A stretch of DNA of 64,000 nt from Rhodamnia argentea (GCF_020921035.1 NC_063151.1:25426934-25490933); one strand, 5' to 3'; counted from the stretch's first letter, positions 1-12,832 are shown. Notes: generated by a model not told the origin, from the letters alone. Program-made: numbers and translations.

Positions 1-2333
1 TCGACAAGCAAAAAAGCCGGAACGGCAGCCCGTGAGAATACATCCAACTTATACCAACACTTCAACAATGTATATATAAGCGGAGACAAGTACAAAATAA
101 ACCGTAAATATTGTACGAAATCATACAATTTTAATAAAGGAGATGGTTATGGAATATACCGTCGGCATCCGACGCAAAAACATACAACGCAAGCGGGGAT
201 CGACACCAGGCAACAACAAATTTCCGTGTACGCTAATCCTAATATTTCTCCTTTATTTCGTTATAATGATGAACTTTATAAAGAAATATTAGCTCAATAT
301 GTTGCCATTGAACATTTACTTTTACTACTGGTGAAAATTTTGGTTTGAATTTTTTTCAACACTGCATGTGCTCCGCAAGCAAAACATGTTCCGAAAACTA
401 CTCTTAAACGCGAACTTTTTAGGGTTTATAAAAAATAAAAAAGGCTTTGCAAAATTTTTTTGCTGATTTCAATGGACGTGTGCATATAGGTAATGACATT
501 TGGAGTGATCCTTGACAAATTCATTCTTATATATGGGTATCACATGTCATTGGATATGTGACGATTGGAATATTCAAAAAAGAGTACTTACATTTCGAGT
601 GTTTGATGGAAGGCATACGGCCAATAATATTTATAGAATGATTAGGCAAATTTTAGAAGAATATAATTTGATTAATAAAGTTTTTTCAGTTGGTTTTGAT
701 AATGCCGCGTCAAATGTTGCTTCCATTCTCGATTTAGAAAATATTTGTAAGCCCTCTTTTGGCGGACAATATTTTCACATTAGATGTGCTTGTCATGTTT
801 TAAATTTATGTGTACAAGATGGTTTATGAACTCTTGAGGTTTTTCTCACCCAATAAAGAGAGCAATTAAATTTTTATGGAGTTGACCCAAAGTTATGAAA
901 AAATGGGGCAGATTTTGTAAACCACATGGACAAAATAAAAAAGATTTCTAAAAGATATTCGACTTGTTAGAATTCTACCTACGAGTTGCTTTATTAATTT
1001 TTTGTTTATAAAGATTTATTATGTACGTTTATTTCAAATAATGTTTTCAAAATTAGTTTACTTCCGTAAGATTGGGTTGTTTGCAAAAAAAAAAAAAACA
1101 TAGATTTTTTGAAAGTTTTTAATGATGTAATTTATACTTTATTTGGTGTTTATTATCCTACTACGCATTTATTTTTAATAGAATATGTTAATATCGCTTA
1201 GTATTTTTTGTGAATATGATAAAGATGTTCAATTAATTCCGACTATTATAGTAATGAAAGCAAAATGGCTACATTATTATGCCTGCATTCCTCTTATTTA
1301 CTTGGTTGCTATTGTTTTCAACCCACGTACTAAATTAGATGGTTTGTATGATTATCTAAATGATTATTATTATAATTGTTTACATTTGAATGAAACAATA
1401 GATATTAAAACTATACAAATAGAGGTTAAAGATGCTATAATAGCATTATATAATGAATTTTGTAGTAGATATGATTTAGGTAATAGTAGATCTTCTTAAC
1501 TTAGTACTTCACAAACAGAGGAGAGTTGTAGACTTAGTAGAGGGTATAATCCGCTTAATAGTAGGCAAAAAAGATAAAATGGAGCAATAGGTAATATTTT
1601 CGAATTAGAAAATTATTTAACCATTGTTTTTGAGTTCCGTGATTCCGAACACAGGACTGATTTCAAAATTCTGGAATGGTGGAAGATTCATTCAACCCAA
1701 TTGCCAGTCCTCGCTCTCATCGCAAGACAAATGTTAGCAACCCATTCTTCACTAGTTGCGGTTGAATAAGCATTTAACGTTGGAGGATTAATTTTGGACA
1801 ACCACTGTTCAAGATTAAATCCGGATGCTATGAAGGCTCAAGTTTGTGTCCATGATTTGACAAAAGCTAAATTTCGACAATAAGAGCTGGATCCAGACGA
1901 CGAATTCTTCAATGATGATAGTGGAGATACCACCGCCACGAGTATCATAACGGGTAGCGACGATTGACGATGAGGTAAGTTGGAGTTATCAAAGGTAAAA
2001 GAATTACATGAATTTTGATTCTTCTATCCCCAAGAAAATATGTAAGCGCTTAATGATAACTCATTAAGTTCAAGCCTCTTCTCTCTCCCTTTTTTTCCCT
2101 CCAAATTTAATTACAATGTACAATTTGATTATAATTTATAATTGACAATTTATTATTTTTTATTTGATAATTTTTTATTTTAAATTAAATTTTAAATTCA
2201 AAACAGGAATCGGCTCTTAAAGCGGCCCGGAATCGGAACCGCCCCTTCAAGGGCCGGTTCCAGTTCAATCATGGCCACCAACTGGAACAGCCGATTCATG
2301 AATCGGAACCGGTGGTTCACAGCCCGTGGCCAT
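1..2333 (+). mobile_element. decayed hAT-superfamily transposon (RICESLEEPER/BED-type), 3' part
   Basis: The translated fragments resemble plant BED zinc-finger hAT transposases. Around 220-420 lies the linker after the BED finger (FRYNDELYKEILAQYV). At 512-829 is the core segment, including VFSVGFDNAASN and FHIRCACHVLNLCVQDGL. At 1185-1499 is the DUF4413-like segment (VFNPRTKLDGLYDYL). Around 1620-1880 is the C-terminal dimerisation region (WWKIHSTQLPVLALIARQML). The frame shifts between segments, and the dimerisation region has a stop where the family usually reads VEQAFS, so it cannot encode a working transposase. The right end is placed near 2333, after GGTTCC/GGAACC-rich subterminal sequence typical of plant hAT elements. 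The left end lies outside the window. Confidence 0.85.
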
Positions 2334-3584
2334 AATTACCCATGGGACCACTGAGCAGGGATTAATCCCATCTCACTGAAAAGGAGTGTGATTCTTACGG
2401 CAAAAGAGGCGGACTTAATGAATCGAAGACACGCAATACAAAAAGCAATCCTGCTACTTGCAAATACCAGTACAAACACCATCAAAGAATCGAGCAATAA
2501 TGACAGCATTCCTTTGCGGCTTTAGCACCAAACTTTACCTGGGACAGTGGCCGGCTGGTGGCTTTAATCAACGAGGATGATCATCGGCTTATCACTTTGA
2601 TAAGAACAAGATGTGGACACCATGCGACCCATACCGAGTGCGACCACAGACTTGAAATATTTGTGGCCATAAACAAAAGCAAACAAAAAAAATCCAGAGA
2701 GAGACAGGGCGAGCGCGAGAGATGTGATTGCTGATATTTTGTGATGCCATTGGTGATGATGATGGCCTCCTCTGCTGCTGAACAGCCTCTTTGATTAATA
2801 TAATCAATTAAAATCAACTTAGTCAATGTAGAGATCGAAAAGACCTCCATTTCGAAGTGACTGCGGCGGTGGCCACAGTGATCTTGAGTGCCAAAAATAT
2901 CTCTGTCTATTTCTCTCTCTCTCTGCCGCTCTCTGTCTCTTTCTCTCCCTGTGTCTCTTAACATAGATGTTCATTTCGTTTTATTCCATTTTATATGACT
3001 AGGGAGGGCTGAAAAAGAGGAGCCATGCTCTTGCATTCTCAATCAAGGGGTCAAATTCCTGTGCCCCTCAGATTCCAAGGACTAATGCAGGCCACAATTA
3101 CAAGGGGCCATCACCAGTAAAACATCTCGTAATTTTGTAGTGATTGACGAAGTTCATTCTACCACATGAATAGTATCTTCTCCACAAAGGGCACATGAGA
3201 GAAATTCCAAGTTAAAGGACTTGAAGCCAACAGTCAGATTGATCGTATCATTGAACTTGCACCATGCCATATAGATCCACAAGGGAATCAGCACCGACTG
3301 TAATTCAATTTGCTCAGAAGAGGAAATTTTGTGGCCTAAATAGCCATAGCCACCCATATCCCTTCTCATGAAAATGCAATTTTTTTGCAGTTCAGAAACT
3401 GTTGTTCGGCAGAATCAATTTACTTAGCTCGATATGCAGAAGCCAAGTTGGGCCAAGGAAAGGAAATTTTACAAGACGGTAGTATTTTCTCTCGCGTATG
3501 AACATATAGTTACAGTCAACTTATTCGTTGGCCTGAAATTACAAGCGAGGGAAGCCATTCTTTTCGGCTATTATGTTATACCAC
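2334..3584. other. intergenic stretch, no gene supported
   Basis: This stretch lies between the hAT remnant and the 3' end of the TPR-like gene. It contains a short CT/GA-rich tract around 2905-2955, and the open frames overlapping it are low-complexity artefacts. Part of 3400-3584 is probably the 3' UTR of the minus-strand TPR gene. I see no RNA gene or recognisable protein here. Confidence 0.5.
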
Positions 3585-5226
3585 TCATATAGGTTTTGCT
3601 ACGTCCTCAAGCAAGTAGGAGGGGGTTATTTGAGAAGTTGCAGTGAGAGGGTGGCGGTGAGGAGCTTCTTGAAAGAAATCAGTTGGACGAGGGTTGCCAT
3701 GTTCATGTTCATCCTCCTCCTCCTCTTCCTCCTCAACATCCCACAGAAATTTGGCATAAGAAGCCAGGACATGACTGCAAAGAATGAACAGAGCTTAGAT
3801 CAGCATAGTATCTCTGCAACAAAACCAACTTTTACTGGAGAATAACTTTAGAAATTCGCCATCAGACTTCTTCAAACGACTTGATCAATTTTTCCAACTA
3901 GTCCTAAAAAGCGCCCGGTAAATTAATGAACACCCATTATTTTTTAATCCAAGCCCACCAAAACCTGCGATCACTTCATTACTTGAGCTAGGACTACTAA
4001 TGAGAGGTTGCACTAAAAGAAGCAGCTTATGTTGATACATTACCTATCGTCAGGAGCAGTTTTAACTGCTTGATCAAAATAACTCTCAGCTCTATGGGTG
4101 TCCTTGTTTGTCTGCCATATAAGATCAGCATAGAGCGACAAGACGTTGGCGTCGTTCGGGTTAGCCAGAATTGCTCTGCCACAGTAATCCTCTGCTTTAG
4201 CTAAATTTCCACGAACCTGTTCGCAGCGTAAGGATCACCCCAATTTCAGGAACTACCAATAACAAACCCACAAAATAAAGCATGCCCAATTATTATCCTC
4301 AGTACTCATTTCTGTCTCTGTCTCATCAGATTTTTCATTCACGTCCATTATTCCGCTATCAGGAAAACTTACAATCCAGATCAAAAGTACTTTAAAGGGA
4401 ACATTTTAAAATCATCAGAGTACGCCGCAACATACGTGCTCATGATAGTGAAATTCACCTCAAGTGAGTTATAGTGGTAAGAGATTTCTTTTTATAATCA
4501 AAAAGAGGAACTTTTAGACTAATCAAGCTGTTTTGATACCTCTTTCAAGAACTTGGCATAGTTCCCGAGCAAAAGAGCATTCCCTGGATTGGATTCAATC
4601 ATTTTCCTGTAATAAGCATCAGTGCTATCACTACCAGGATTCTTGTTATTCTCGTAGAATCCAAACCCTTCATCTCCGCTGTCGGATCCTCCTCCGCCAG
4701 CACCATCACCGCCGCCGCCACAAATCCCGCTGCTTCCGCCACTTCCCATTCCACCACCCGCAACCAGGGTCTGAAGCCCACTTTCTCTCTCCACCACACC
4801 ATAACCCTCTCCACCAAATATAGCCCCATCCAGCCCAGAACTCGAAAGCATCCTCCTTATCGAAGAAGACCCTGGTCTTGAGTTGGGTTTTAAGTCTTCT
4901 CGATCCTCATCTTTTTCCCCTGAAAAAGATCGAGCTTTGGTTGGTTTGACCTCGTTATGGCTCAGAGGGAGCTTGATCTTCTTCTTTTTGAGCTTTGGAG
5001 GGTCCTGTGCTTTGGTCTCAGCCAAGGCTCGTGGCTTGGGGGATGTTATCACTTTCTTAGTGGGTTCATGAGAGTGAGGTGGAGAGGGCAAAAAGGGCGT
5101 CATTAAGGACACCGATCTGGTTAATGGGAGATGAAGAAGCACTTGGAGGTCGTGCTCTGGTGAAGAGTCTCTCGAGTGGGGAAGCCATGAGTTGAGTATT
5201 GGTGTGGAGGAGCTTCTTAAAAGCAT
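3585..5226 (-). CDS. TPR-like superfamily protein, three exons, about 349 aa
   Basis: Inferred exons on the minus strand are 5226-4540, 4216-4044 and 3774-3585. They join in phase at GT/AG sites. The N-terminus [20 protein letters not shown] is characteristic of a plant family annotated as tetratricopeptide repeat-like proteins. A basic/Ser-rich region follows, then a Gly-rich region (about residues 150-185). The conserved TPR-like helices come next: [20 protein letters not shown] (end of exon 1), [20 protein letters not shown] and [20 protein letters not shown] (exon 2), and [20 protein letters not shown] (start of exon 3). The tail is acidic. The biochemical role is not established; TPR helices normally mediate protein-protein contacts. 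The reading frame is continuous with no sign of decay. Confidence 0.88.
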
Positions 5227-5559
5227 TGTTCTACTTACAACCTTGTATCTTTATGGGGTCTAAAGACTTTCAGAGAGGAAGCATACAGTAGTTGTTGTGG
5301 GGAGGGAAGGGGAAGAAGAGATCTGCTTCAACGGAGGAGAGGAAGGCATTCTATAGAAGAGTGAAGAAATACTAACCACTGTCCAATGAGCACGACGATA
5401 ACAAAAACTATTCCTAAGATGTCCCTGTCGGGAAAGAAACGTTGTAATGAAATATTACGAGAGATAATGTTAATCTGATAAAGATGATAGAAAGTAACCC
5501 ACATCTGTTAATAGACTGCCTAATACATGCTAAATTGCTAATTGAGATGACGTTGTAAT
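5227..5559 (-). promoter_or_regulatory. upstream region of the TPR-like gene
   Basis: The 5' UTR and promoter are expected here, between the start codon at 5226 and the repeat that begins near 5560. The DNA contains purine-rich stretches around 5290-5350. I could not place a convincing TATA box, so the extent is an inference from position only. Confidence 0.3.
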
Positions 5560-5955
5560 GGAAAAAGTACTTAAAAAATCATAAATTTATTGTATTTATG
5601 CCAATTTAGTTCTAAACCTTTCAATTTTGTCAATTTTGTCCTAAATCTTTTGTATTCAATTGAGTTCATCAGGCCAATTTTGATCGAAAATCGCTAACGT
5701 AGATTCCATCCATCCTACATAGCGTGATTAGCGCTGATGATGACATTTTGAAATATTCTTTTTACAAAAATAAATTTTTAATTATTTTTTTCTTTCTTTC
5801 TTTTTTGGCTGGCAACCCTTGACCCTCACTGGCCACTACGCGAGCGACCAAATGCCCTTGCCGGCCATTGGCAAGGGCCGCCTCGTTAGCTGAGGGAGAG
5901 GTGGCAACAACGGCCTCGCCCAATGCCATTGTGGCCCTGCCCATCGCTAGCGAAA
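5560..5955. mobile_element. Mutator-like MITE, one-ended copy with GC-rich core (family A)
   Basis: The left part (about 5565-5750) matches the arm of the family seen whole at 52260-52932: phrases such as ccaatttagttctaaacct and gccaattttgatcgaaaa, then a coding-less stretch around the words 'acgtagattcc'. It runs into a pyrimidine tract and a GC-rich core at about 5810-5950 (cttgccggccattggcaagg). No matching right arm follows, so this looks like a truncated copy. It encodes nothing. Confidence 0.6.
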
Positions 5956-8900
5956 TGCCCTAGCGGGAATCCTTTATCTCCTACACATTAGATAGTAGTT
6001 CGAAGCAAGAAACCTTCAGATTCTGTTCCTTTTAGTTTTGCAAGAAAAGGAAAAAAGAAGTATAAAACATTAGGCCTAATTAGGCCTATTAATTATCCAA
6101 AATAGAAACTAAAAGGTCCCATGAAATATAAATGTATATATGTACATACTAAACTGGACTTTTGGGCATTCAATTTAATGAGGAAAACCTTTCTTTTCCC
6201 GAAAAGAATTTTAAAAAATTTGTAATTGGGATTATCATTTTCATATTGTAAAATGAAATAAGAACAACAGTTAGCCAATAGAGAAAACTATTTCAAAACA
6301 TATGTGAATCCGTCGTGATTCCTAGTATGTGCGAAAGTGAGTTTGATTATGCCATATGCAATAATACCTGTATTATTTTCAAATATGTAAGCGTATGAAA
6401 CATTTTTTTTTTTTTGCCTTGCGTGGATAAACAACTGAGAATGGCGTAACATTTTAGCTTTTTAATTATTTCTACAATTATTTCACTGATAACTTTTTGA
6501 TTATGTCGAGCATTTGTAGGGATGCATGCTTAGAGTGCAAATTCTATATACATGAATTTAATGTGATTAGCACAAAAAAAAATTTGATCTCCATTAATAT
6601 TATTTATTACCATTAATATTATCCATCACCTGAAAAACAGAAAACTAAGCAAAAAATCTTTCTTAAGAATATTGTTACCTGACTTTAGCCAAAATTGTTT
6701 TAGTGTTCCAATTTGTCACTTTGGCAATCATATCTACGAAGAGTGATGATCATTCTGATATCTATGCAAAACGTTAACTTCAGGGACGCATTGGTGATCC
6801 AAGGAGTTTTCTCCAAAACACATCTCATCTCTTTAATTCTTTGAGTTTAGTCTTTTCTACAAATTTTGTTCACACCGAAACCGTGGATATTGACGGCTAA
6901 TGCATTACAACTAATTCTTTGAGTTTAGTATTTAAAGTATGAACAAAAACTCGTGCAACGCAGGGTACGAGAACCGGTATATAGATAAACTATACTCCTC
7001 ATCCTACTAATTATTTAAAAAAAAATCAAAAAATAAAAATAAAAGTCCTACAAAAAAGAAAATTTATCTACATCTAAAATATAAGATCTATGACGTCTTA
7101 ATTCTCCTATTTGGTCGTAGATGTAGAGAGAACTCTTGGAACTTCTCAAACTCACCAGCTCCGAAATCCATGAACCTAGGAGATCTAAACGTCTCCCGTT
7201 TTCGTTCTTGACCATCTGAACACGGGTCACATCTCTTCTTCTACTTTCGTCAGTTGGAACAGACTTGAAATGGCTCCTGAAGGAGCTTTTTTTAATTCAC
7301 CTGGGTGATGCACTGTTCTTTACATGTTCATTCATCAATATACACGTAACAAATTGGTTTCTAATCGGATTTGAGATGATGATAATAACATCCGAGAAAA
7401 TTCAAAAGAAAACAAATAGGACAAACCCCAAAGTCGTCCCCATTAAATTCCAGTGCGATGGGAGTATGGCGTCCTCCATCGCGCCCCTACATATGGTGAC
7501 GACGTGATGTCAGCCCGCGGAGGAAGCAAAGGACATGGAAGATCATATGCGCTTCTAGCGCCATGTACGGAGACAAAAACAGGTTCATGTGAGAATTTGG
7601 GCGGCAATGTGCTTTCTCGAGCGACCAGATCATCGTAAATGACTGAGAAAAGCGACGTTCATCATCGTCTTCGCTCTTCTCGCATGTTCCTCTCCATACA
7701 GATCGCGACGCTTGGTAGTTTCAGAAAACGACTTGTGACGAGGATTTCACCCCTTTTGTTACTGCCATCCACTGCACCTAAGTTTGATATAGTTGTCACT
7801 AGCCACTGCCAGTAGCCAGGGGCTACCCCAGAGACGACAATCGCAATAATTGTTGAATAATTTTTGCCTTTATCATCATTTTTGTTGCTATTCCGCTGCA
7901 GTACTAGTGCACACGCATCATATTCGTAACGAAAATTTTTTACATGATTCATCAATATCAACGAGACCCGTTATCACCGGCGAGTTTCGCAAATGATCGA
8001 CGGTCCAAACATGGACTACGATATCAATTATTACTGGGGCTGACCGCGACGGGCGCAATGTATTCATCGGTTGTTTTCAAGTCTTGCTACTTCCATGTTG
8101 CAGTTCATCATCTCCTCCAAAATTTGGCCGAAAGGTATCACAGTTCTATCTGGAGAACAAAGATGTTTACCTGAGTTCCGGCTGTTAGTTGTCACAGTAG
8201 CAGTCCTGGCTTCCCCTTTTAGGTGGATAAAGTATCTTGAAAATTAAGGTGAGCCCCATTATTCAGGGTGACCGATGTAAACCCTCTGGAAAGAAAGAAG
8301 CGATTGATTCGCTTCTCAAAGATTTAATCGTAAGAACGTACTCATTTAAAGGTCAATCTTTTGCACACTTTAAAAACTGTTCTTGTGCCCCCAGTGCCAC
8401 CCTGATGTGATCAGATTATACCGATACCGACATCTCCATTAAGATCAATTATAGTGGATGATGTCTTGTGGTTCTCCATTATATCCTAGTTAGACCAGTT
8501 AAGTGTTCTCCAAAGCTTTGTGTTGAAATACAGAAACAAGAAAGACTTCCAGAAATGCATGCAGAGTATCAAGAAGCAGTTCTGCAGCCGTTTAAGAGTC
8601 GATTCTGCTTTGCTGTCCCAAATAACATGCAACTGTGACTGGCAGCAAGCATAACAACACCCCCCCCCATGAACTCATCAGATCAACAGAGATTAATCAT
8701 ATATCCTGGATGGACAATGTCAACAGTCCAATCTGGAGTATATAGGTTGCTATGCTTAAAAAGGAAAAGAGAAAAAGACAAATAAAATCTAGTTGGGATA
8801 TTCGATTGGAGATCCATCTCCTCCAATGGTGAAGTAAATCAAAGAAGCTAAAGAAGACATCCTTCTGATAGAAGATAATAAAATGAACCTAAATCCTGCC

Positions 8901-9068
8901 AAATTGAATGTATACGTTGCATAAGTTTCATAATTGCAATTGTTACAGAACTTGTATATATTAAGTAAGAAGAAAATAGGAGCAGTGTCCACCATCTATT
9001 TGAATATCGTTCGTATGACTTTAAGTATTGCACTTAAAAGTACTATGTACAAAACAGAACTAACTAGT
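5956..9068. other. intergenic stretch, no gene supported
   Basis: This is AT-rich DNA. The 7.0-8.2 kb part is somewhat less AT-rich and contains several short open frames on both strands, none of which shows a family motif or a consistent splice pattern. A poly-C run lies near 8660. The last few hundred bases (about 8780-9068) are probably the 3' UTR and downstream flank of the minus-strand gene at 9069-10892. Confidence 0.4.
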
Positions 9069-10892
9069 TCATCTTCTAGATCTTGATCCTTTGCTTGGTC
9101 TATTTCTCCTGTCCCATGCAGAGGCCCAGAAAAACAGAGACATCCAGAAAAGAACTGCAAAGAAAATCTGCACACTGTCCTGAAATCTAGATAAAGATGC
9201 TGCAACGCCTGCCCCCGATGAGAGAGAAAAAGAATGAACATCAGGTGCAAATCAATAGGCACAAAACTGATGCTTCAGCCATAATTGCAACTCTCACAAT
9301 GTCGTGATATATCTTGACAGGAAACGTAATAATGACATAGATAGATCGCAGACCAGAACTTTTCCAGCCTAAAATGTAGACTACGAGCAATCCCCTTTTT
9401 TTGGCACAATGAAGAGTAGCCCACTTCTCTGGCAAAGGATTCAAAATACAAGCCTTTTAATGTTTTTGGGGCAATTCAGCAAACGGTAATGGGACTTCAT
9501 GCAAAATAAGCCCCAAGTGTCCACGCCTGCCACCCTAAAGCAAAATCCGCAAGCAGAGCGACACTACCCAAAAATCCACAAGCTGTTAAAAATTAGCGGG
9601 ACAAGGACCAGCCAAGCATTGGTTGACCCTTAATTGAGACCCAAGAAGTCATGAGATTCATTCCCAGCTTTCACCCCCTCCAACTTGCCGATATAACAAA
9701 AAAGCCTGTTAAAAATTCCTCTAATGTGCGCTTCCTAAACAACTAGCCCACTTTGAAGGATGGTTAACCTTTCAATGTCTTTCCAGCAGACTCTATGATG
9801 GCTGAAGTTTTTGATTCTGATTAATCATTTCCCACCACCCCCACCTAACCTAATCAGCACCAATGAGACGAATACATCAAAAAACAAAACCTTTCCCACT
9901 TGTCAAGGTCAGAAGTCAAACATAATAGAGTACTCAAGCTCACCTTGTAATGCATCCTAATCTCCACTAATAATCAATCAAGAGATTTTACCCCAATTAG
10001 CATTTACTACGTTCAACATCTATATCATAAAAGAAAGGCCCATACAATGAGCTGTCTTCTATAATCTGCACTACTATTTTTATGTGGCCCATCATCTCAC
10101 AAATGCAAGCACTATTGACAAGCATGGGCAATCATTCACATTAGAACACAAGCAACCTAATGATGATTCAATCCATACCATGCCCAAGAACATATTCAAA
10201 TCGCTTTCCTATTTACAAACTAGCATGATTGACCTGAGTTATATTTAAAGACTACATTGAGCTATAATAATAACCTGCAAAATCCTCATATTCCCAGGGT
10301 AAAAGAGCGCCCTGTGCATATGAATGGGACGACTTCAAATGATTTAACTTAAGAGACCACATAATCCTAATCAACCACTGAGCTATTCCACTTATAATGC
10401 TAAAAAACTAGCTAATTGAACCCAAATTAACACAGTTGGAAATAATACTGGCCTGACCAAATATGAAACATAAATTTAAGGTCGGGATATACAGGCGCAT
10501 GTTTGTTTAATAAAAGTATACGCAAAATCGAAGAATGTATACATGGGCACGTTAAGGTTAATCCAATGAAAGGAAATTTCGAGCTTATCAGAGTCAAACT
10601 GCATACTTCTGAGCCCACGAGAGCCATTTTTGGGCGGAGGACCGGACTCCGGCGGCGAGGGCGGACCACGAGCAGCCCCGAGGCGGTGGCGGCGAGGCCG
10701 AGCGCTGGGGCTTAGAAGGGATGGCAGGAATGGACTGCGAAGATTGATTGGAGAAGACAAAGGGTGATTGGATTCGTAGTGGAAAGCGTAGAATCGACAG
10801 CAGGAGACGGGGAAGGAGGAGGAGAACATCGGAGGAACTATCGAGTTCCGTGGTGGCGCGTGAAGTGACGTCGGAGGAGAGAGAATCGGCAT
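9069..10892 (-). CDS. small predicted plastid-targeted single-pass membrane protein, two exons
   Basis: Exon 1 is 10892-10607 and exon 2 is 9208-9069. The donor after ...GLRS and the acceptor before VAASLSRFQDSVQ join in phase (one leftover base plus two). From the first Met the protein is 141 aa. A second in-frame Met at 10829 (MFSSSFPVSCCRFYAFHYES) gives about 120 aa and looks more like a chloroplast transit peptide: Ser/Arg-rich and without acidic residues. The C-terminal exon encodes SRFQDSVQIFFAVLFWMSLF, then FWASAWDRRNRPSKGSRSRR and a stop. This is one hydrophobic helix followed by a basic tail, an arrangement typical of a tail-anchored or thylakoid/envelope protein. I do not recognise a named family. 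The 1.4-kb intron is unusually long for so small a gene, and an extra exon inside it cannot be excluded. Confidence 0.6.
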
Positions 10893-12017
10893 TTTCTAGA
10901 GAGAGAGAGGGGGTAATCGCCGCTCGATGAAATGAAAGTTTCCATTTTGTTTTGAGAGATTGGATAATCACGGATCATGGTCTTGGGCTGGGCTTGGTTG
11001 GGTGGAAGCTAAGGCCCAACACATGGGCCCAAGCAATTTCATTTTGACCCCGCTATAATGCTTGATGTCCAATTTTGTCCCCCTAGAACAGATTTTCTCT
11101 CACTTTTGCGTACCTCTGAGTTTCACCGATTTGGGTAATTTGAACCCTTGAAGTTTTCCGATATGTGTTGGTAGTTCGTGTACGCCACTATCGATTTGTC
11201 ATCTTTCTTTTCTATATTCTGATAAGCTAGTTGATGCCATATACTTTCTATAGGGCCGTCACTTGATAAATTACCTTCTTTATTATGTTTCGGGTCTATC
11301 GATAAAAATGGCCATACAAAATGGTAAGGACATAACATGATTTTCGTTCACTAAACTAGCAACTTTAGTCAACTTTTTTTTTTTGGTCAAAAGTTTAGTT
11401 AACGGTTTGGAGGCAAAACGGTGTGAGTCAAAATAAAACCTTAGAAAGTTTGATGAGTAGACCCTTTTTTTTTTTTCTGTTCAAAAAGATGAGTAAGCTT
11501 GAAGAGCGCTGCTATTGAGAATTTGAATAGTAACTATCCAAGTTGAGGGAAGGCGCAAATGATGTTGCCAAACTGATGAAGCGATGTTGTATGATGATAC
11601 AGAGCGAGCAGAGACAGAAAAAGGAGGATCGTACTCTTATTGAGAACGAGCTATCTTGAAGTGGCAACATCAAGATGCGACTTCCAAAAGCCCCTCTCTG
11701 CTTTTCTCCATGAACTTTCATCTGCTCATGGCGACATGACAATGAGCCTCGCGTCCATGATCCATCCATTCGCATTCACGCCGGATTGTTTTCCGCCTCT
11801 TGATTGCTCGCCCAAAGTTTTTCAAGTAAATTGCACTAGGACGAGTAGGAATTAATACAGAGAAGCAGCTTCATTACTTAGGATATGTTCGCAGCTTTTG
11901 TGCAATTAAAGACCCCACACTAGTCTTGGAGTCGGGGACATCGACGGAATCGCGCCACAGAAGGGCCATATCCTTCCTACATAACACTAATTCCAGGTAC
12001 ATTCGTTTCGCTGGAGT
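10893..12017. other. intergenic stretch, no gene supported
   Basis: The first 150 bases or so are probably promoter and 5' UTR of the minus-strand gene at 9069-10892; a GA-rich run lies at 10895-10912. The rest is unremarkable AT-rich DNA with T-runs at 11371-11385 and 11466-11477. Short open frames at 11512-11855 lack recognisable motifs. The 3' UTR of the EPF-like gene probably occupies the last part. Confidence 0.4.
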
Positions 12018-12536
12018 CTAAGGATGAAAGATCTTGTCTCCACATCTGCATCTCCAGGAGAGGAGATAGTAACTATTGCCCTCATCATGTAACGGCGATG
12101 TTCTGAACCATTCTGTCCGGAAGTTGTGGCTGTGATCTTCAAGTGACGGTGTCCCGAAATGCTTCTTCTGGTAGCCTGCAACAACCAGAGTCGGCAAGCA
12201 AGGTGTGCATCCGAAGCACTTGGCCACACAATCCGGAGGCCTGGAGCCCAGAACCATCTCTCCCTGCTTCAGGCTCTCACCTAAGGAAACAAGAAACAAA
12301 TTGAAAAAAAAAAAAAAAACACCAGTTGGTGAATATTAAGCATAAAAAACCCTTCAAAAGAAATCTTTGATAATATGACACGACATAAAATGAAAAGAGA
12401 ATGAGTGACCCAATTGAGAAAGGAATATGACGACCTCCTTTTTACCTGAATTTAATGGCGGAATCGTGAGACTGAAGACGAAGATAAAAGTTGCTGCAAC
12501 TAACAAGGCATGTGAATGGCCAGTTGAACTATCCAT
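12018..12536 (-). CDS. EPIDERMAL PATTERNING FACTOR-like secreted Cys-rich peptide, two exons, 117 aa
   Basis: Exon 1 (12536-12446) encodes a signal peptide, MDSSTGHSHALLVAATFIFV followed by FSLTIPPLNS. Exon 2 (12280-12018) joins in phase at GT/AG and encodes the mature peptide. The EPF/EPFL signature is visible: GSRPPDCVAKCFGCTPC, then a long variable loop, then YYLLSWRCRCGDKIFHP and stop. Six cysteines are arranged C-x3-C-x2-C-x2-C ... C-x-C, as expected for the disulphide knot of this family, whose members are apoplastic ligands of ERECTA-family receptor kinases in stomatal and growth patterning. The YYLLSW-(R/K)-C-(R/K)-CG ending recalls the EPFL1/2/3 group rather than EPF1/EPF2 or EPFL9, but the exact paralogue is not certain. 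The gene appears intact. A duplicated GA-rich block lies about 100-290 bp upstream of the start codon. Confidence 0.85.
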
Positions 12537-12611
12537 CGCAGTTCACACAACTTCTAACCGTGCTGTATCTGAAAATGGAATATCGCATGTAACAATGGAG
12601 ACGCAGTTTTT

Positions 12612-12832
12612 TTCAGAGAGAGAGAGAGAGAGAGAGGGGGGAACAGCTTCCAAAGACAATGCTTAGTGAAATGAAGCAGGAATTTATGGGAGGGAAAGGA
12701 AATATCAGTAGAGAGAGAGAGGGAGAGAGAGGGGACAGCTTCCAAAGACAATGCTTAGTGAAATGAAGCAGGAATTTATGGGAGGGAAAGGAAATATCAG
12801 TAGAGAGAGAGAGAGAGAGAGAGAGAGGGGAC
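12612..12832. repeat. tandem 92-bp duplication bounded by GA microsatellites, upstream of the EPF-like gene
   Basis: Two nearly identical units (about 12643-12734 and 12735-12826) each begin acagcttccaaagacaatgc and end in a (GA)n run. A third GA run at 12614-12636 precedes unit 1. The block lies upstream of the minus-strand EPF-like start codon, so it is promoter or 5' UTR of that gene. GA tracts are a likely template for the slippage or unequal exchange that duplicated the unit. Confidence 0.85.

Noticed and set aside
2581-2964. minus-strand frames rich in Arg/Glu (RDRERQREREID)
   Set aside because: They read through a short CT/GA microsatellite; there is no domain, no splice context and no conserved start.
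3573-3845. plus-strand open frame with a Leu-rich hydrophobic stretch ([14 protein letters not shown]), like a membrane protein
   Set aside because: It is the antisense of the acidic Glu-rich C-terminal exon of the TPR-like gene; the hydrophobic run is a shadow of GAG/GAA codons.
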